A stretch of DNA of 64,000 bases from Paragonimus skrjabini miyazakii (Eukaryota; Platyhelminthes; Trematoda; Plagiorchiida; Troglotrematidae): positions 124,653 to 188,652 of the forward strand of contig JTDE01000724.1 of the NCBI GenBank assembly GCA_014338405.1. The letters run 5' to 3'. Positions 36,501-46,990 of this stretch are shown one piece after another. A model generated the notes under the pieces. It had not been told where the DNA came from and did not search any database. It saw nothing but the letters and a program-made list of their open reading frames with translations. The translations under genes and the position numbers were made by a program. Position 1 is the stretch's first letter; the number at the start of each line of letters is the position of its first letter.

Positions 36501-38849
36501 ATATTGATCTATAAGTGGATGTTTCGAGTAACGCTACTCATGTGTTTCAAAGGCACTCATGCATGTCGTGACATATGGTGAACCGATTAAGTTTATTGTT
36601 CAGTGGTCACTTCAACAGGCTCAAATATTCTTATACTCGGATAAATTGCGGAATTTTACGTATTTGCATAAACCATGTTAGCAATACAATCAGTATCACA
36701 TTTTGTGGTTTGAATTAAAGAAGACAGTAGTTGAAGTGACAAATGTGAGCAACTAGGAGGAGGACGAATCACAATGGCGTGGTGGTAAGTTTGAGTAATT
36801 ACCTGTGGAAGAGTCAGTCACATTTACTTTTGTAAATTCTGAATGCACGTCCTCGAGCGGTACGTCACATGGCCGCCATAATAAGGAGAACGCCGGTAGG
36901 ATTGGGGGAGGGGCAATCGTATGTGTCGTAAGACGTTCCCACAAACCACATAGTGCTTACATAGCATCAGTCATGTCCTGCTACCATTGGTAATAGCCAG
37001 TAAGACACCAAGGTTTCACTCACATTGTTCAACTTGAAATTCACTCACACATATAGGCACAAAGCTCGAATTAGCTGTCTTATTTTTTTATAAATTTCCT
37101 GTCCATTCTGTTTCGATTGGAGTGATAACGATTTCAGTTATATTGATTTCGTGTCCACTATAGTCAGTTGACTGCTAAATAACAGAAAAACGCTCAAACC
37201 TTCGCTAATGGTCACTGGAAGTAGCTACTTACATACACCGTTAGTAACCTCTCCTGAGACAGATGTGGATGTTGGCCATGTTGTAAGCCGATAATCAATG
37301 TTCCATTTCAGCCTATGAGAAAACGATATTAAATAGATAACTCATATAATCACGCGACCTCAAATGTTTGTTCTGATGTATAAGTGTCGGATGATCATTC
37401 TGAAACTGGATTACAGATCGAGTATTTAACTCTGGACACTTACGGGACTGAAAGGACCGGACTAGGTCAAATTGCATATCCGTCACTGATTTTTGCCAGG
37501 TCTAACTGCCTCCCAAAACCCTTCTTGATCATAACACCATCCTAATATCCACTCCATTGCGCCAACCATTTAAGCCCCATGACATACTAACCTGACAACT
37601 TCATCTCATCTCTGTTTCGTTGTCGATGTGATATTCATTACAGTTCTCCCAATAAACCACTTCCCGGGTAACTGAACCATAGAGTCTCTCAGTGTGCTCC
37701 GAAGATGGTGATATTTATCACAAATATGAATTGGACCACATCAGCACACAACGTTCGCTGTACTTATGTTTGTAACGGATATTTTGTAGTTGAAGTCAGT
37801 GGGAGAATGTATGCGTCCAGAATGCTTGTCTGATGCCTACTTGAAGTTTTGGCGTGTGAGAATGAGTGTCAGACATAGAGACAGACGGAGATGTATGTGA
37901 CCCTGTGCCTGGTTCTCACAACAGTAGACCAGAGTAGTTTAGACAGAAGAGTTCATATGTGAAGTTCACATACGAACTTTGGACGTGACACAACTCGTTT
38001 CCCAACCAGTCTGTGGCTAAATGAAAATGTAGATTTATCCATATGTATGTTCCTATGTGCATTACCAAACAAAGTAAGTCAGCTTCAGGACCAAAGACGT
38101 GGGGAAGTTCAAAAGGTTTTCCATAAAACCGTCTGCTTGTCGAAGTTAGTAGTTCAGGGAACAGAGTTTTAGAAAGAGACAATGCTAGACCATGGACGTA
38201 AATTTAAGTCAAATTATGTTACAGCAGTATTCACGAAAACTGAGCACAGTCATATACACATCACGAAACGTAATAACAAGATAAACGGAGTAATACTCAC
38301 AGCTGATAGCGGCTTTCATATCCGAATGGGCTTTTCAACAAGCCCTTTCTGAAAAAAGGCACTAGTCTTGTGTTTCTTTCCGGTTTGAAACCAACAGTCG
38401 TGCCTAATCTCACAATAACCGGCCGACATTATCAAGAAGCACCCGTGTTGGCCACTTCATGACTGGTATCACGTCAGGCACGACCTAATGGAACATGAAG
38501 CAGAACAGCGCAATCTCAACAAAAAACCTTACAGTCAAGGAATAAGTAGCATGACTTTTTTGGTCGTAGCAAGGCTTCAACCGGTGTATTGCAATCAGGA
38601 ACGTTCGACGATACAATAAACAAAACCCTTTCCTAAGTAACCGGGTGCCTAAGTATCCTACTAACACGTCACAAGACAAGCGAAATGGGTACGAGAAGGG
38701 CCAGTTGGAATCACAGTCCAAGACACCTGCTTGGTAAATCCAAACCGGAACGCAATCGGTCATGAACTTTTGGTCGTTGGTCACGTGGCAATAGTAATCT
38801 GGTTGAGGTTAACTTGACGTATCCTAGTCTGGGGAGACTAGCAAGAGAC
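33541..38849. other. No recognisable gene or repeat (5.3 kb)
   Basis: Many short open frames, the largest at 34041-34337 (+), 34812-34531 (-), 38182-37916 (-) and 38784-38485 (-), with no recognised domains or convincing splice structure. Possibly a long intron or intergenic DNA. Confidence 0.4.
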
Positions 38850-38861
38850 ATCTATGATATT
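38850..38861 (+). repeat. Target-site duplication, left
   Basis: atctatgatatt, identical to 41280-41291, immediately outside the PLE body. Confidence 0.85.
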
Positions 38862-41012
38862 CTCTGAAAAAGGCGCCTGGTTGTGCGACCGACGTAACCT
38901 GCTCCACAGGAGCATGTGAAAGAGTAAACACATAATGAGGTCACACATTTAGGCAACATATCTTTGAGCTGTACGTGGACAACCGGGTCGGATCTGAACG
39001 AGATTCGTAGTTGTGCAGCACTGTAGGTCTTTTCGATTGCACTGCTTATTCTACGAGTCACTAGTTCAGCCAACGCCTCGCCTTTGTAGTCTAGCGTCAA
39101 GTAAACCAACTTCTTTTCCGCAGGTAGGAGCTTAACTCTCGGTGCTGTCAGTGTCATATGTTTATCCACGAAGTTTACCGGATAGGCGTTCTCTGCGAAT
39201 ATCCGTCGTAAAAACACCATTTCTGCCTCAATCGTGTCATCAGTGCATATCCTCATTCCTCTGTGTGTTAAACTACGGACGAGGTTTCTCTTTTGTTTAA
39301 GGGGTACGTAACTGAAAGAGTGAGTATACTGGACGTTCCAAGTCCCCTTCCTGTGAATACTCCTCTTAACCGTCTACACGACGACTCAGTGCCACATCCA
39401 AGAAGGACATTCGTCCATCCTTCTCGGCCTCAAATGTAAAGTTGAGATTAGGGTGTGCTGTGTTCGCCTCAGCAAGCAGGCTATCCAGATCCACATTCTC
39501 ATCAACTACACAGATGATATCGTCTACGTACCTCTTGTAGAGAGTGCTATTGTCAACAAGTCCACGCAGCGTAGTTCTTTCTAACATTGTCATGAAGATA
39601 TCTGCCAACAGTGAACCTAACGGTGACCCCATCGCAACGCCGCCTTTCTGACGGTATCTTTTCCCATCAATCTGAGACTGTACATTCGGCGTGCATGTTA
39701 ATATCAGCTGTTTGAGCGTGTCTTCGGGTGAGCCCACATTTAAACCTTCGGAACGAATATACCCACAGAGGTAGTCAACAGTTTCCACAAGTGGTACATT
39801 CGTGAACAAAGAGCATACATCAAGGGAAAACACCCTTTTGTTTTCTACATTCAGCGATCGGATAGACTCAACAAACTCAAACGTGTCTTTCAGCGAATGC
39901 ACTGTGATATCCTTCCGAACGGGTTCGAGCAACTCTGTTAGCCACTGTGCCGTCGAATGATATGGAGAATTACACATATCAAGAATCGGGCGTAATGACC
40001 ATCCCTCATTGTGAACCTTCGGTAAACCATACAATCGGGGTATTATGGTTCCAGTTGGTCGAATTCGTTTAAATGTCGCGGAGTCTATCAAACTCAGTTG
40101 TTTTAGGTTTCTTACAATTCTAGAGATGCTTTTCTCGATCGCATCGGTCCTATCTTTTTCATTTGGAAGGTTGCTGAATTTGGCCGAATCACTCAGTATA
40201 TCAGTCATTTTCTGCAGGTAAGTCGATCTGTCCATCAAAACAATTCCTGCACCCTTGTCAGGTTTTGACAACAGAATATCATTATCTGTTCTCAAATCGT
40301 TCAGCTCTTAGATGTGCCGTTTCGTCAGAATACTGATTAAGCGCGGTCTAGCGTTGAGGTACTGATAGGACGTGTTAACTAGGGTGGTTTTAAAGTGTTC
40401 CGCATTGAGTTCTGATGACGGAACCAGTGATTAGACCTGACTGTATAAATTTTCAAACTGGACCTCTAAATCAAGTTGCTTCGTCTTAGTTCTGGGACAG
40501 CAAAATCTAGGACCGAGTGATAAAACTTCTAGCAACGGTTTCGATAGGTTCATCGTAGTAAAATTGTGGACGTACCCTTCTGGATTGCTCGGGAACTCTG
40601 ATATTGCACTTGTAGAATTCAGGCTGCTTTTCATTTTGTTAAACTTCAAACTCGCTTGCTTCCCGACAGTGTGTTGAACATAGTCGTCAAATTGAACGCG
40701 CCCTTCAGTCGTGAGTGATTCTACTGCTGTGACTCGTTGGTTTACATTTCGCACTAGTTCGTCGATCCTTGCAGAGGCCGTTTCCAGTTCATTCAGTGCA
40801 TGCCGTTTCAGCGTGCTGCCCGTTGGTTGAATGCCATTTCGCCGCAAAACCCTCCAGAAATATCCCGGATATTGTCTCGCAGTAACACACTCAGTAAGGA
40901 ACCGAATATGAACTTCCGCCAGCTCAAGTTACGTGCTGTACTTCAAGTAGCCGTTCAACTGTCTAAACGCGGTGGGATCCTTGGATTGTTTCAACGATTC
41001 GGATAGCCCCAT
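38862..41012 (-). pseudogene. PLE polyprotein: N-domain, RT, linker, partial GIY-YIG
   Basis: Sense order: start MGLSESLKQSKDPTAF at 41012; N-terminal domain to about 40440, with FTTMNLSKPLLEVLSLGPRF; RT core 40295-39366 with LSKPDKGAGIVLM, PRLYGLPKVHN, motif A FSLDVCSLFTNVPLVETV, motif B KGGVAMGSPLGSLLADIF and motif C YKRYVDDIICVVD, all catalytic residues present; linker 39360-38950 (KQKRNLVRSLTHRGMRICTD); and the GIY-YIG start SCGAGYVGRTTRRLFQR, cut off at 38862. In-frame TAA codons lie at 40929-40931, 40431-40433 and 40308-40310, and one frameshift near 39370. About 717 codons; a complete element would continue through the rest of the endonuclease. Reverse transcription plus target nicking is the family's role; this copy is inactive. 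Confidence 0.85.
38947..39197 (-). repeat. Linker segment duplicated in inverse at 41031-41281
   Basis: 251 bp; reverse complement of 41031-41281 with only a few substitutions (for example an Arg versus Gly and an Ala versus Val codon). Confidence 0.88.
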
Positions 41013-41030
41013 GAGTTGATTAGAAGACAA

Positions 41031-41281
41031 CGCAGAGAACGCCTATCCGGTAAACTTCGTGGATAAACATATGACACTGACAGCACCGAGAGTTAAGCTC
41101 CTACCTGCGGAAAAGAAGTTGGTTTACTTGACGCTAGACTACAAAGGCGAAGCGTTGGCTGAACTAGTGACTCGTGGAATAAGCAGTGCAATCGAAAAAA
41201 CCTACAGTGTTGCACAACTACGAATCTCGTTCAGATCCGACCCGGTTGTCCACGTACAGCTCAAAGATATGTTGCCTAAAT
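41031..41281 (+). repeat. Inverted partial copy of the PLE linker
   Basis: It encodes on the plus strand the same linker (NAYPVNFVDKHMTLTAPR onward) and ends at cctaa directly before the right TSD. The open frame 41059-41493 is this fragment read on into host DNA, not a gene. Confidence 0.88.
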
Positions 41282-41291
41282 CTATGATATT
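41280..41291 (+). repeat. Target-site duplication, right
   Basis: atctatgatatt, identical to 38850-38861. Confidence 0.85.
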
Positions 41292-42435
41292 GTTTGTGAA
41301 AACTCATTTGGTTAGTATTTTATCCAGTCCTGAAGCTGGGGAATATTCAAAAATAGACTGGTCTGACGTCAATTTGGTATGCAACATTATGTTTGGGCGA
41401 CATATATTCCGCTATTTGTCAAACACTGTACAATATATAAGGAATCAGACTAGAACCTGTGGCTTTACGGATGGCAGTGTTGACGACCAATGATAAACCC
41501 TAATGCCCCTAACACTGATGTATCTTCAAAGCTCGTGGGAGTGCAGCAGGAAGAGCAACTTCTTACTACATCCATTCCGAGGCCTGCACTCAGCTTCTAC
41601 TTCCACCGGGGGCTTGCATTCTGATGTCGCTACGCCCGAGCGGGACACACGTGCCGTGACCAGTTAAGCTTGTGCCCATGGTCAACCGTGTGTGTGTGTC
41701 CGTGTTTGCATCAGCCCCACCCTGGTGAGTCAGCACGTCCGCAACCTTGGTCATGTTTACGGTGGTTTGCGCCTGGTCATGTGACCTTCCAATGTGAAGA
41801 ATCGAGCCTTAGCGTGCTTAGGCTTAGCTGAGAGAAGAGGTAAATTAACGAGACGATCAAGCAGTGTGGAAATATTCACCATTTCGGTTAGCACGGTTGG
41901 GAGTTATCATGAGCTAAGTTGGAAATAGCGCGACCATCCATATCGCTGGTTGGAAAAACATTCAGATATGACAGTGTTGTGTAACCGTTGCCGAGTCTGC
42001 ATTTAGTGGGTAAAGTACTGCTCTTAAATGGAGAATTCCATTACTATTACTAACTTTTTCCATACTGCTTTCTCTCTCAGGCATAAGAATGTATCTTTAT
42101 TGTAAAATCCTTTCGTTTTAGTGCAGTAGAATTTCTCCATTGTATTTTCAGGCTGTGGAAGTGGTTTATGATTGATCCAGTGGATTCACATTTTGCGGTT
42201 TTCTGATTGCGATTACACGCATTGGCTGATGCGATAGGGCGATGTCCGAGGGAACACTTGAGTTGTGAAGGTCGTCATGTGGTCCATTCGGAGTATAGCG
42301 TCCAGCCTACAGAGGACAGAGAGCACAAACCAATGAATGTCGCCAATCATCCTGTGACCTACAACACGGGTGCAGTCAAATGGCATCTTAACACATTTTA
42401 ATGTGTCGAAATAAGCCAGGGGTGAAAGACGCAAG
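41292..42435. other. No recognisable gene; locally GC-richer stretch
   Basis: 41500-41800 is GC-richer than its surroundings and includes a short GT run near 41687-41703. No coding or repeat assignment could be made. Confidence 0.4.
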
Positions 42436-42945
42436 CACAGCCGCATCAGACCCGATACGTGCAGACGCATTATTGAAGATTTCGAAAGAGGCGATGATTG
42501 GCGCATGGCATTTCGCCTGAATGGAGTCAACTGCAAGACCGCGTATAAGTGGCTCCATGTCGATTGCATCAGTTACGAGGCGCAACCCCGGAGAGGATCT
42601 AGAAGTAAAATTTTGAATGAATCGGAAGTCAACATGATACTGGAATGGATCTCCACGAACCCGATAGTGACTCTCACATTTTTAAAAATGCGTGCAACAT
42701 CGGAGTTTGCGAAAGAAGTACCAACAACCACTATCATTTGATATTTGAATGAGCGGTTCATCACTGTGTCAAATTCCCGTCAGCATGAACATCAATAAGA
42801 ACCGGACGATACGACGGCATTTTGTTTATCGATTGTTAGAACGCTATGCGAACTTCAATACTCTTTGCTGGATTGATGAGACGAACTTCAACTTGTTTTG
42901 CACAGGGTCCATGGGACGTTTTTTGAATTGAACGAAGGCATGCAA
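42436..42945 (+). pseudogene. IS630/Tc1-type transposase, N-terminal half
   Basis: The frame gives a helix-turn-helix start (RIRPDTCRRIIEDFERGDDW, then CKTAYKWLHVDCISYEAQPR), a second helical block (ILNESEVNMILEWISTNP), and after a frameshift near 42745 PVSMNINKNRTIRRHF and CWIDETNFNLFC at about 42870. The Trp-Ile-Asp-Glu-Thr-Asn block carries the first catalytic Asp of the DDE domain in the IS630/Tc1/mariner superfamily. The second Asp and the final Asp/Glu are not found in the expected place, so the gene is truncated. The first 70 codons match the relic at 15600-15970, so the same family has at least two copies here. Confidence 0.68.
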
Positions 42946-45900
42946 CCTTCGTGTCCGTTTTTGTTGTCATCCCGACTACACGGTCGCACCATCACCTTGC
43001 GATAAACGCTACGGCCAACGAGCGCAGAACAAACGGCGGAACAACGGTAGTGTGAACGCTCGTGAAGACCGGATAAGTACATGACCACGCCAACTGTGAA
43101 GGTAACGTACAACTGAACTTTGTTAGGCGTTTTACGAAACAATATTTTCGGGGAATTGGAGACTTCCCCGAGAAAAGGGTTAATAGATTTATCAAACCTC
43201 ATCTAATCATGGTAGACCGGGTCCAGAAAAAGTTTGCCTGCTACCGAGTACGTGAAGACTAACGACAAAGGAAGTGTACAAACAAGACGGTCACACCTGG
43301 TATCGTTCTAGTTGATATGACTAACAAATAAGTCAGGCGGCCGTGCATCTGAGCAGATGCATTCTCATGCCTAAAAGAGAAAACCAGTATGGGAAAAGAT
43401 ATGCTTTCAGTCAAGAACGCGGAGTTCACAAATGATCTTCACGCAGATTAACAATACATGTGTCTAGCGCTTCAACACGACAACAGACAAAGTCATTTCC
43501 GTACAACGTTGGTCCGAGAACATCACGGTTATAATGGTCGCTAGTGCTCAGTTCCTTGGTGTACCGAGAACCGTTTCATACCAAGGTGCACTCCAGTGTT
43601 CCTTTTTTGGTATTCTTCCCCGGATTATTTCAGTGTCCAAATATATGCTCCTGTCCCACAACTAAATACTAGTAGTGTGAGTAGTATGCGCGATCGCTTA
43701 ACCTCAGTACACTAGTTTTTATTCTCCGAACGGTTTTACCTAAGCAATAGTGCTTCAGTTCGTAGACTAATGTTCGTGTCCTCTGCTTCCACGGCCCATA
43801 ACACTTGTGAAGATGGCTCAAGGCTACAAATGTTCCTGAGTTCTGTCCAAAACTATCCAAATTTATTCAATCTCCAGATCATTCTTCTGGGAAAAATGTG
43901 GTGGCTGAGATGAACTATGTAGTCTGATCAAAGTACTGTGAACCCATGAAGGTCCGTCAAAACACTGTACTATCTATAGTAGTTACAAAACTATATAACA
44001 AAAGTATCGTCCAGTACCATAGTACCGTGAAACCAATACCTTATAACATTATGCGTATCGGCATTTAAACGGGCTGCAGAAGGAGAACTTTGCAGAAAGT
44101 ACCCACAAAATCATGCTATAGTTATGCATTGAAGGACAGTCTCATAGATTGCTTTCCGCTTGGTTACGAGGCTAGTATTCATCCAGGCTTGCTTCACAGT
44201 CCTATCCTCTCAAAATTTCCCCAGATTATAGAAATGGAGGACTCTCGTCGTTGGCAACATTCTTGCATTCGACGTAACGTAAGTGTTGAAAAGAAGACTG
44301 GAAGTAAAACTGTATCCACCTGTTTGTTGTGATGGCATTACCGAGATATGACATTTTGCAAAAAGTACTCAGTCGATAGCATTGAAAGAAGCTTGATATA
44401 ATAGACTTCACCTATCCTGAGCGCGCTAGTGCTCACCATAAACTACAGTGTGTAATGTAATGGCAGTTCTTCTTTTACGCATAACAGTAGTCAGGAAGCT
44501 GGTTCTATGAACGCGAACATTTTGGACATTTTTTTGGTCCTACTGGTTGAAATTACAATGGAACCTGCACTCGCTGTATGTGCGTCTGTAGTGTTTGTGA
44601 TCTTAGCGGGGTTGCCAATAATGGATTCACAACCTGTTATCAATTCGAAACGCATTCAACCACAGTTGTATCCTACAAAGTGCAGGATCAACTGAATGCC
44701 TTCGTGCCCAAGTTTCTCATTTACAAAACTCACCGGTTATTACTTATATTCCAGACAAGTTCATGGCATAGAATACAATCGTATGGTTTGCAGACCATGT
44801 ACGAATCCGATTCACAACTAGTGTCATAGGAGCGTGTTCTAGATTCCTTTCCTACACATCACATTCATTCACTTCCCGAAAGCATAGATTGAGCATTTCA
44901 ATCATCTCAAGAGTTCAGTCTTATGCTCAAGTATTTCGAAGATACATGTAATTATAAACCCACACCATAAGCGCAGACTGTACGCTATACCTATATTGTA
45001 ACAACAGTATGTCTAAATTAACGTAGCCTCCAAAACTTCCCCAGCCCATTTCTATCAGTTAGGCACTCTGGGTACGTCAAAAGTTAATCAGTCCACGAAT
45101 ACATGGCACAATATCACGATCTTGGCCTCCGTAGGCTGGCATCTCGATAACCGGAAGGCTTTTGTGGTGTAGAAGAATGAATATCTATTTATTGCGTTAA
45201 AACATTGGAACCGTAGTATAAACAAACACACTCGGGTTATATATGTATGTTCAATGACAAACTGATTTTGTAAGTGCCATTTTACATAATTGTACTTTAC
45301 ATGGTACCTGGTAAAGTGTTTGTTTCACGATGAAGTTGAGTCGTTGGTAAATTATCCCAGACGGAGTTAGTCAGGGATAACTTGTCTCGAAACGCACTGT
45401 TACGGGGGGGACAAATTTCACTGAAGTGAATCGTTACCGTGATGAATTATTTTGAAGGTGAATTTTTCCCACGATGAATATCCCTTAGGAGAAATCATCT
45501 CAGAAGATAATACTAGAGAGTAGGCGGTCGAGACTAGTCGAATTGTCACTAGGTACATTTATAAGTGTATGCATTTTTCTTCCGGCCAAAAATGTATTAA
45601 CCAGTTGCATAAAACTGAAGAACTCTGGTTTGAACCTTGACCTTAAAACCTCCAGTGCGGTAAACCCATTCGACTTTGTCTGGGTCTAACAATACCACGT
45701 GACCAGTCGATCAAGATAGAATGTCGCGTTTATATTACACAGCATTTGCCTCGAACTTTACAGGATGCCTACTTGCATAATATATAAAAGTTTTACTCAC
45801 TCTTCTTATCACACTAAACTAACCAGATGCGTTATCTTCAACCGGATAAGTGAGTGGAACCAAGCATATTTTTATTTAATATTCTAGCCGCTTTTAGCCT

Positions 45901-46619
45901 CGCAAATGATAATTTTACCAAGGTCCGGGACATTGTTAGATTGCTGCAGTGATCGAACTTTGTACATTTTGTTTGATGAGGAAAGTTGCTGAATTGAACC
46001 TGTTTTTTAACCGGTATAAAAGATGGGTCTGAAGTGAAACGTTATTGACGTATATATGTTCCACATAAGCACACAAAGAAAATTTGAATTTAATGGGAAC
46101 TGACGAAACACCAGCATCTTACATTGTACAGCGGTAATCCGTGGCTTGAGAGCTGATCATATTGTTTGTGCACCAACTAATGTTATGTAGATCAGGTGTA
46201 ACAAAATATGCTCGGTTTTTAGCTACAGTTCTTTAGCCCCGAAAAATCTCACGCCTATCTCTTGAGTGAACAGACTTATTGTAGTAACACACCTGCCTGA
46301 GTTGAATAACCTCAAATCAGTAGACTATAGTGTGCACACGGTAGTGGTATTTGACGATTCTGTAAGTGTTACGCATGAGAGCGAACAAATTCAGCGTGTA
46401 TTTGGGAAGATATACAGTACAGAAATGGCATAACGTTCTACAGGGAAAATGTCAAGTTGACTTTGTGGCTATGATACGGAACTCCGTCTGACCAAAATCT
46501 TCTGACGAAAAGGCTTGCAGTGGAACTCTCAGCAGCGATAACTTGAACACAAACTAACAAGTAACGATATTACTGTGTCTCCTTTGGAGCCACCTGATCA
46601 TTACTCACAACCAAAAGTG
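42946..46619. other. No recognisable gene
   Basis: At about 43468 a frame reads LQHDNRQSHF, resembling the second-Asp motif of mariner-type transposases, but it lies too far from the first-Asp motif and nothing connects them. Otherwise only short frames (for example plus 44507-44829). Confidence 0.35.
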
Positions 46620-46990
46620 GTTGAGTGTTCGCATATGATAATTCGGTCGTGCCCAATGTGAGGTCAATGGCATACTGGTCAAACACGGTTGCCTCATGAA
46701 AAGCGTGGCCGGAGTTCTAATCCTGGCCTTGGCAAAGATAAGTACTGATGGCCAACTCTAGCATGAGCGGAATTCGAGTCTAGTGCTTCTTCTCTTCGAG
46801 AGGAGCCCACTGGAAAGTCTATGGGAATGCGACAGCTGCGACCAACCGTGGATGATATCCAGTATATATGAATTAACGCAGCAGCGTTCGTCGGGACCGT
46901 GTCCTGTTCTGTCCACTCCGTCGAATGTTATCTTATCCAAAGCGGGTCCAACCACACGATGCATTCTTGTGCTCCGATCGCACAGAATCA
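46620..46990 (+). repeat. tRNA-headed SINE, best-preserved copy
   Basis: It contains gcatatgataattcggtcgt, a tRNA-like head near 46662-46735 (ggtcaatggcatactggtc; box B relic gagttctaatcc), then a body with cgagtctagtgcttcttc, tctatgggaatgcgacagct and ccgtggatgatatcc. The head and body blocks recur at 38-275 and 7770-8010. The open frames on both strands here are SINE shadows. Confidence 0.6.

Larger units (their letters stand above)
38862..41279 (-). mobile_element. Penelope-like element with 12-bp TSD and inverted self-tail
   Basis: A 2.4-kb insertion bounded by identical 12-mers (38850-38861 and 41280-41291). The body reads on the minus strand from a Met at 41012 to a truncation inside GIY-YIG at 38862. 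Beyond the start, 41031-41281 is an inverted copy of 38947-39197 (the linker between RT and GIY-YIG). Both ends therefore stop in the 3' half of the element, facing outward, and neither carries the canonical 3' UTR. The two linker copies differ at only a few bases, so insertion is fairly recent. Confidence 0.85.

Noticed and set aside
41059..41493. 144-codon plus-strand frame as a possible gene
   Set aside because: The first half is the inverted PLE linker and the second half is host DNA beyond the target-site duplication; it is a chance fusion.
43461..43560. LQHDNRQSHF, similar to the second catalytic Asp motif of mariner-type transposases
   Set aside because: It lies nearly 600 bases after the first-Asp block instead of about 270, no intervening homology was found and the third motif is unclear.
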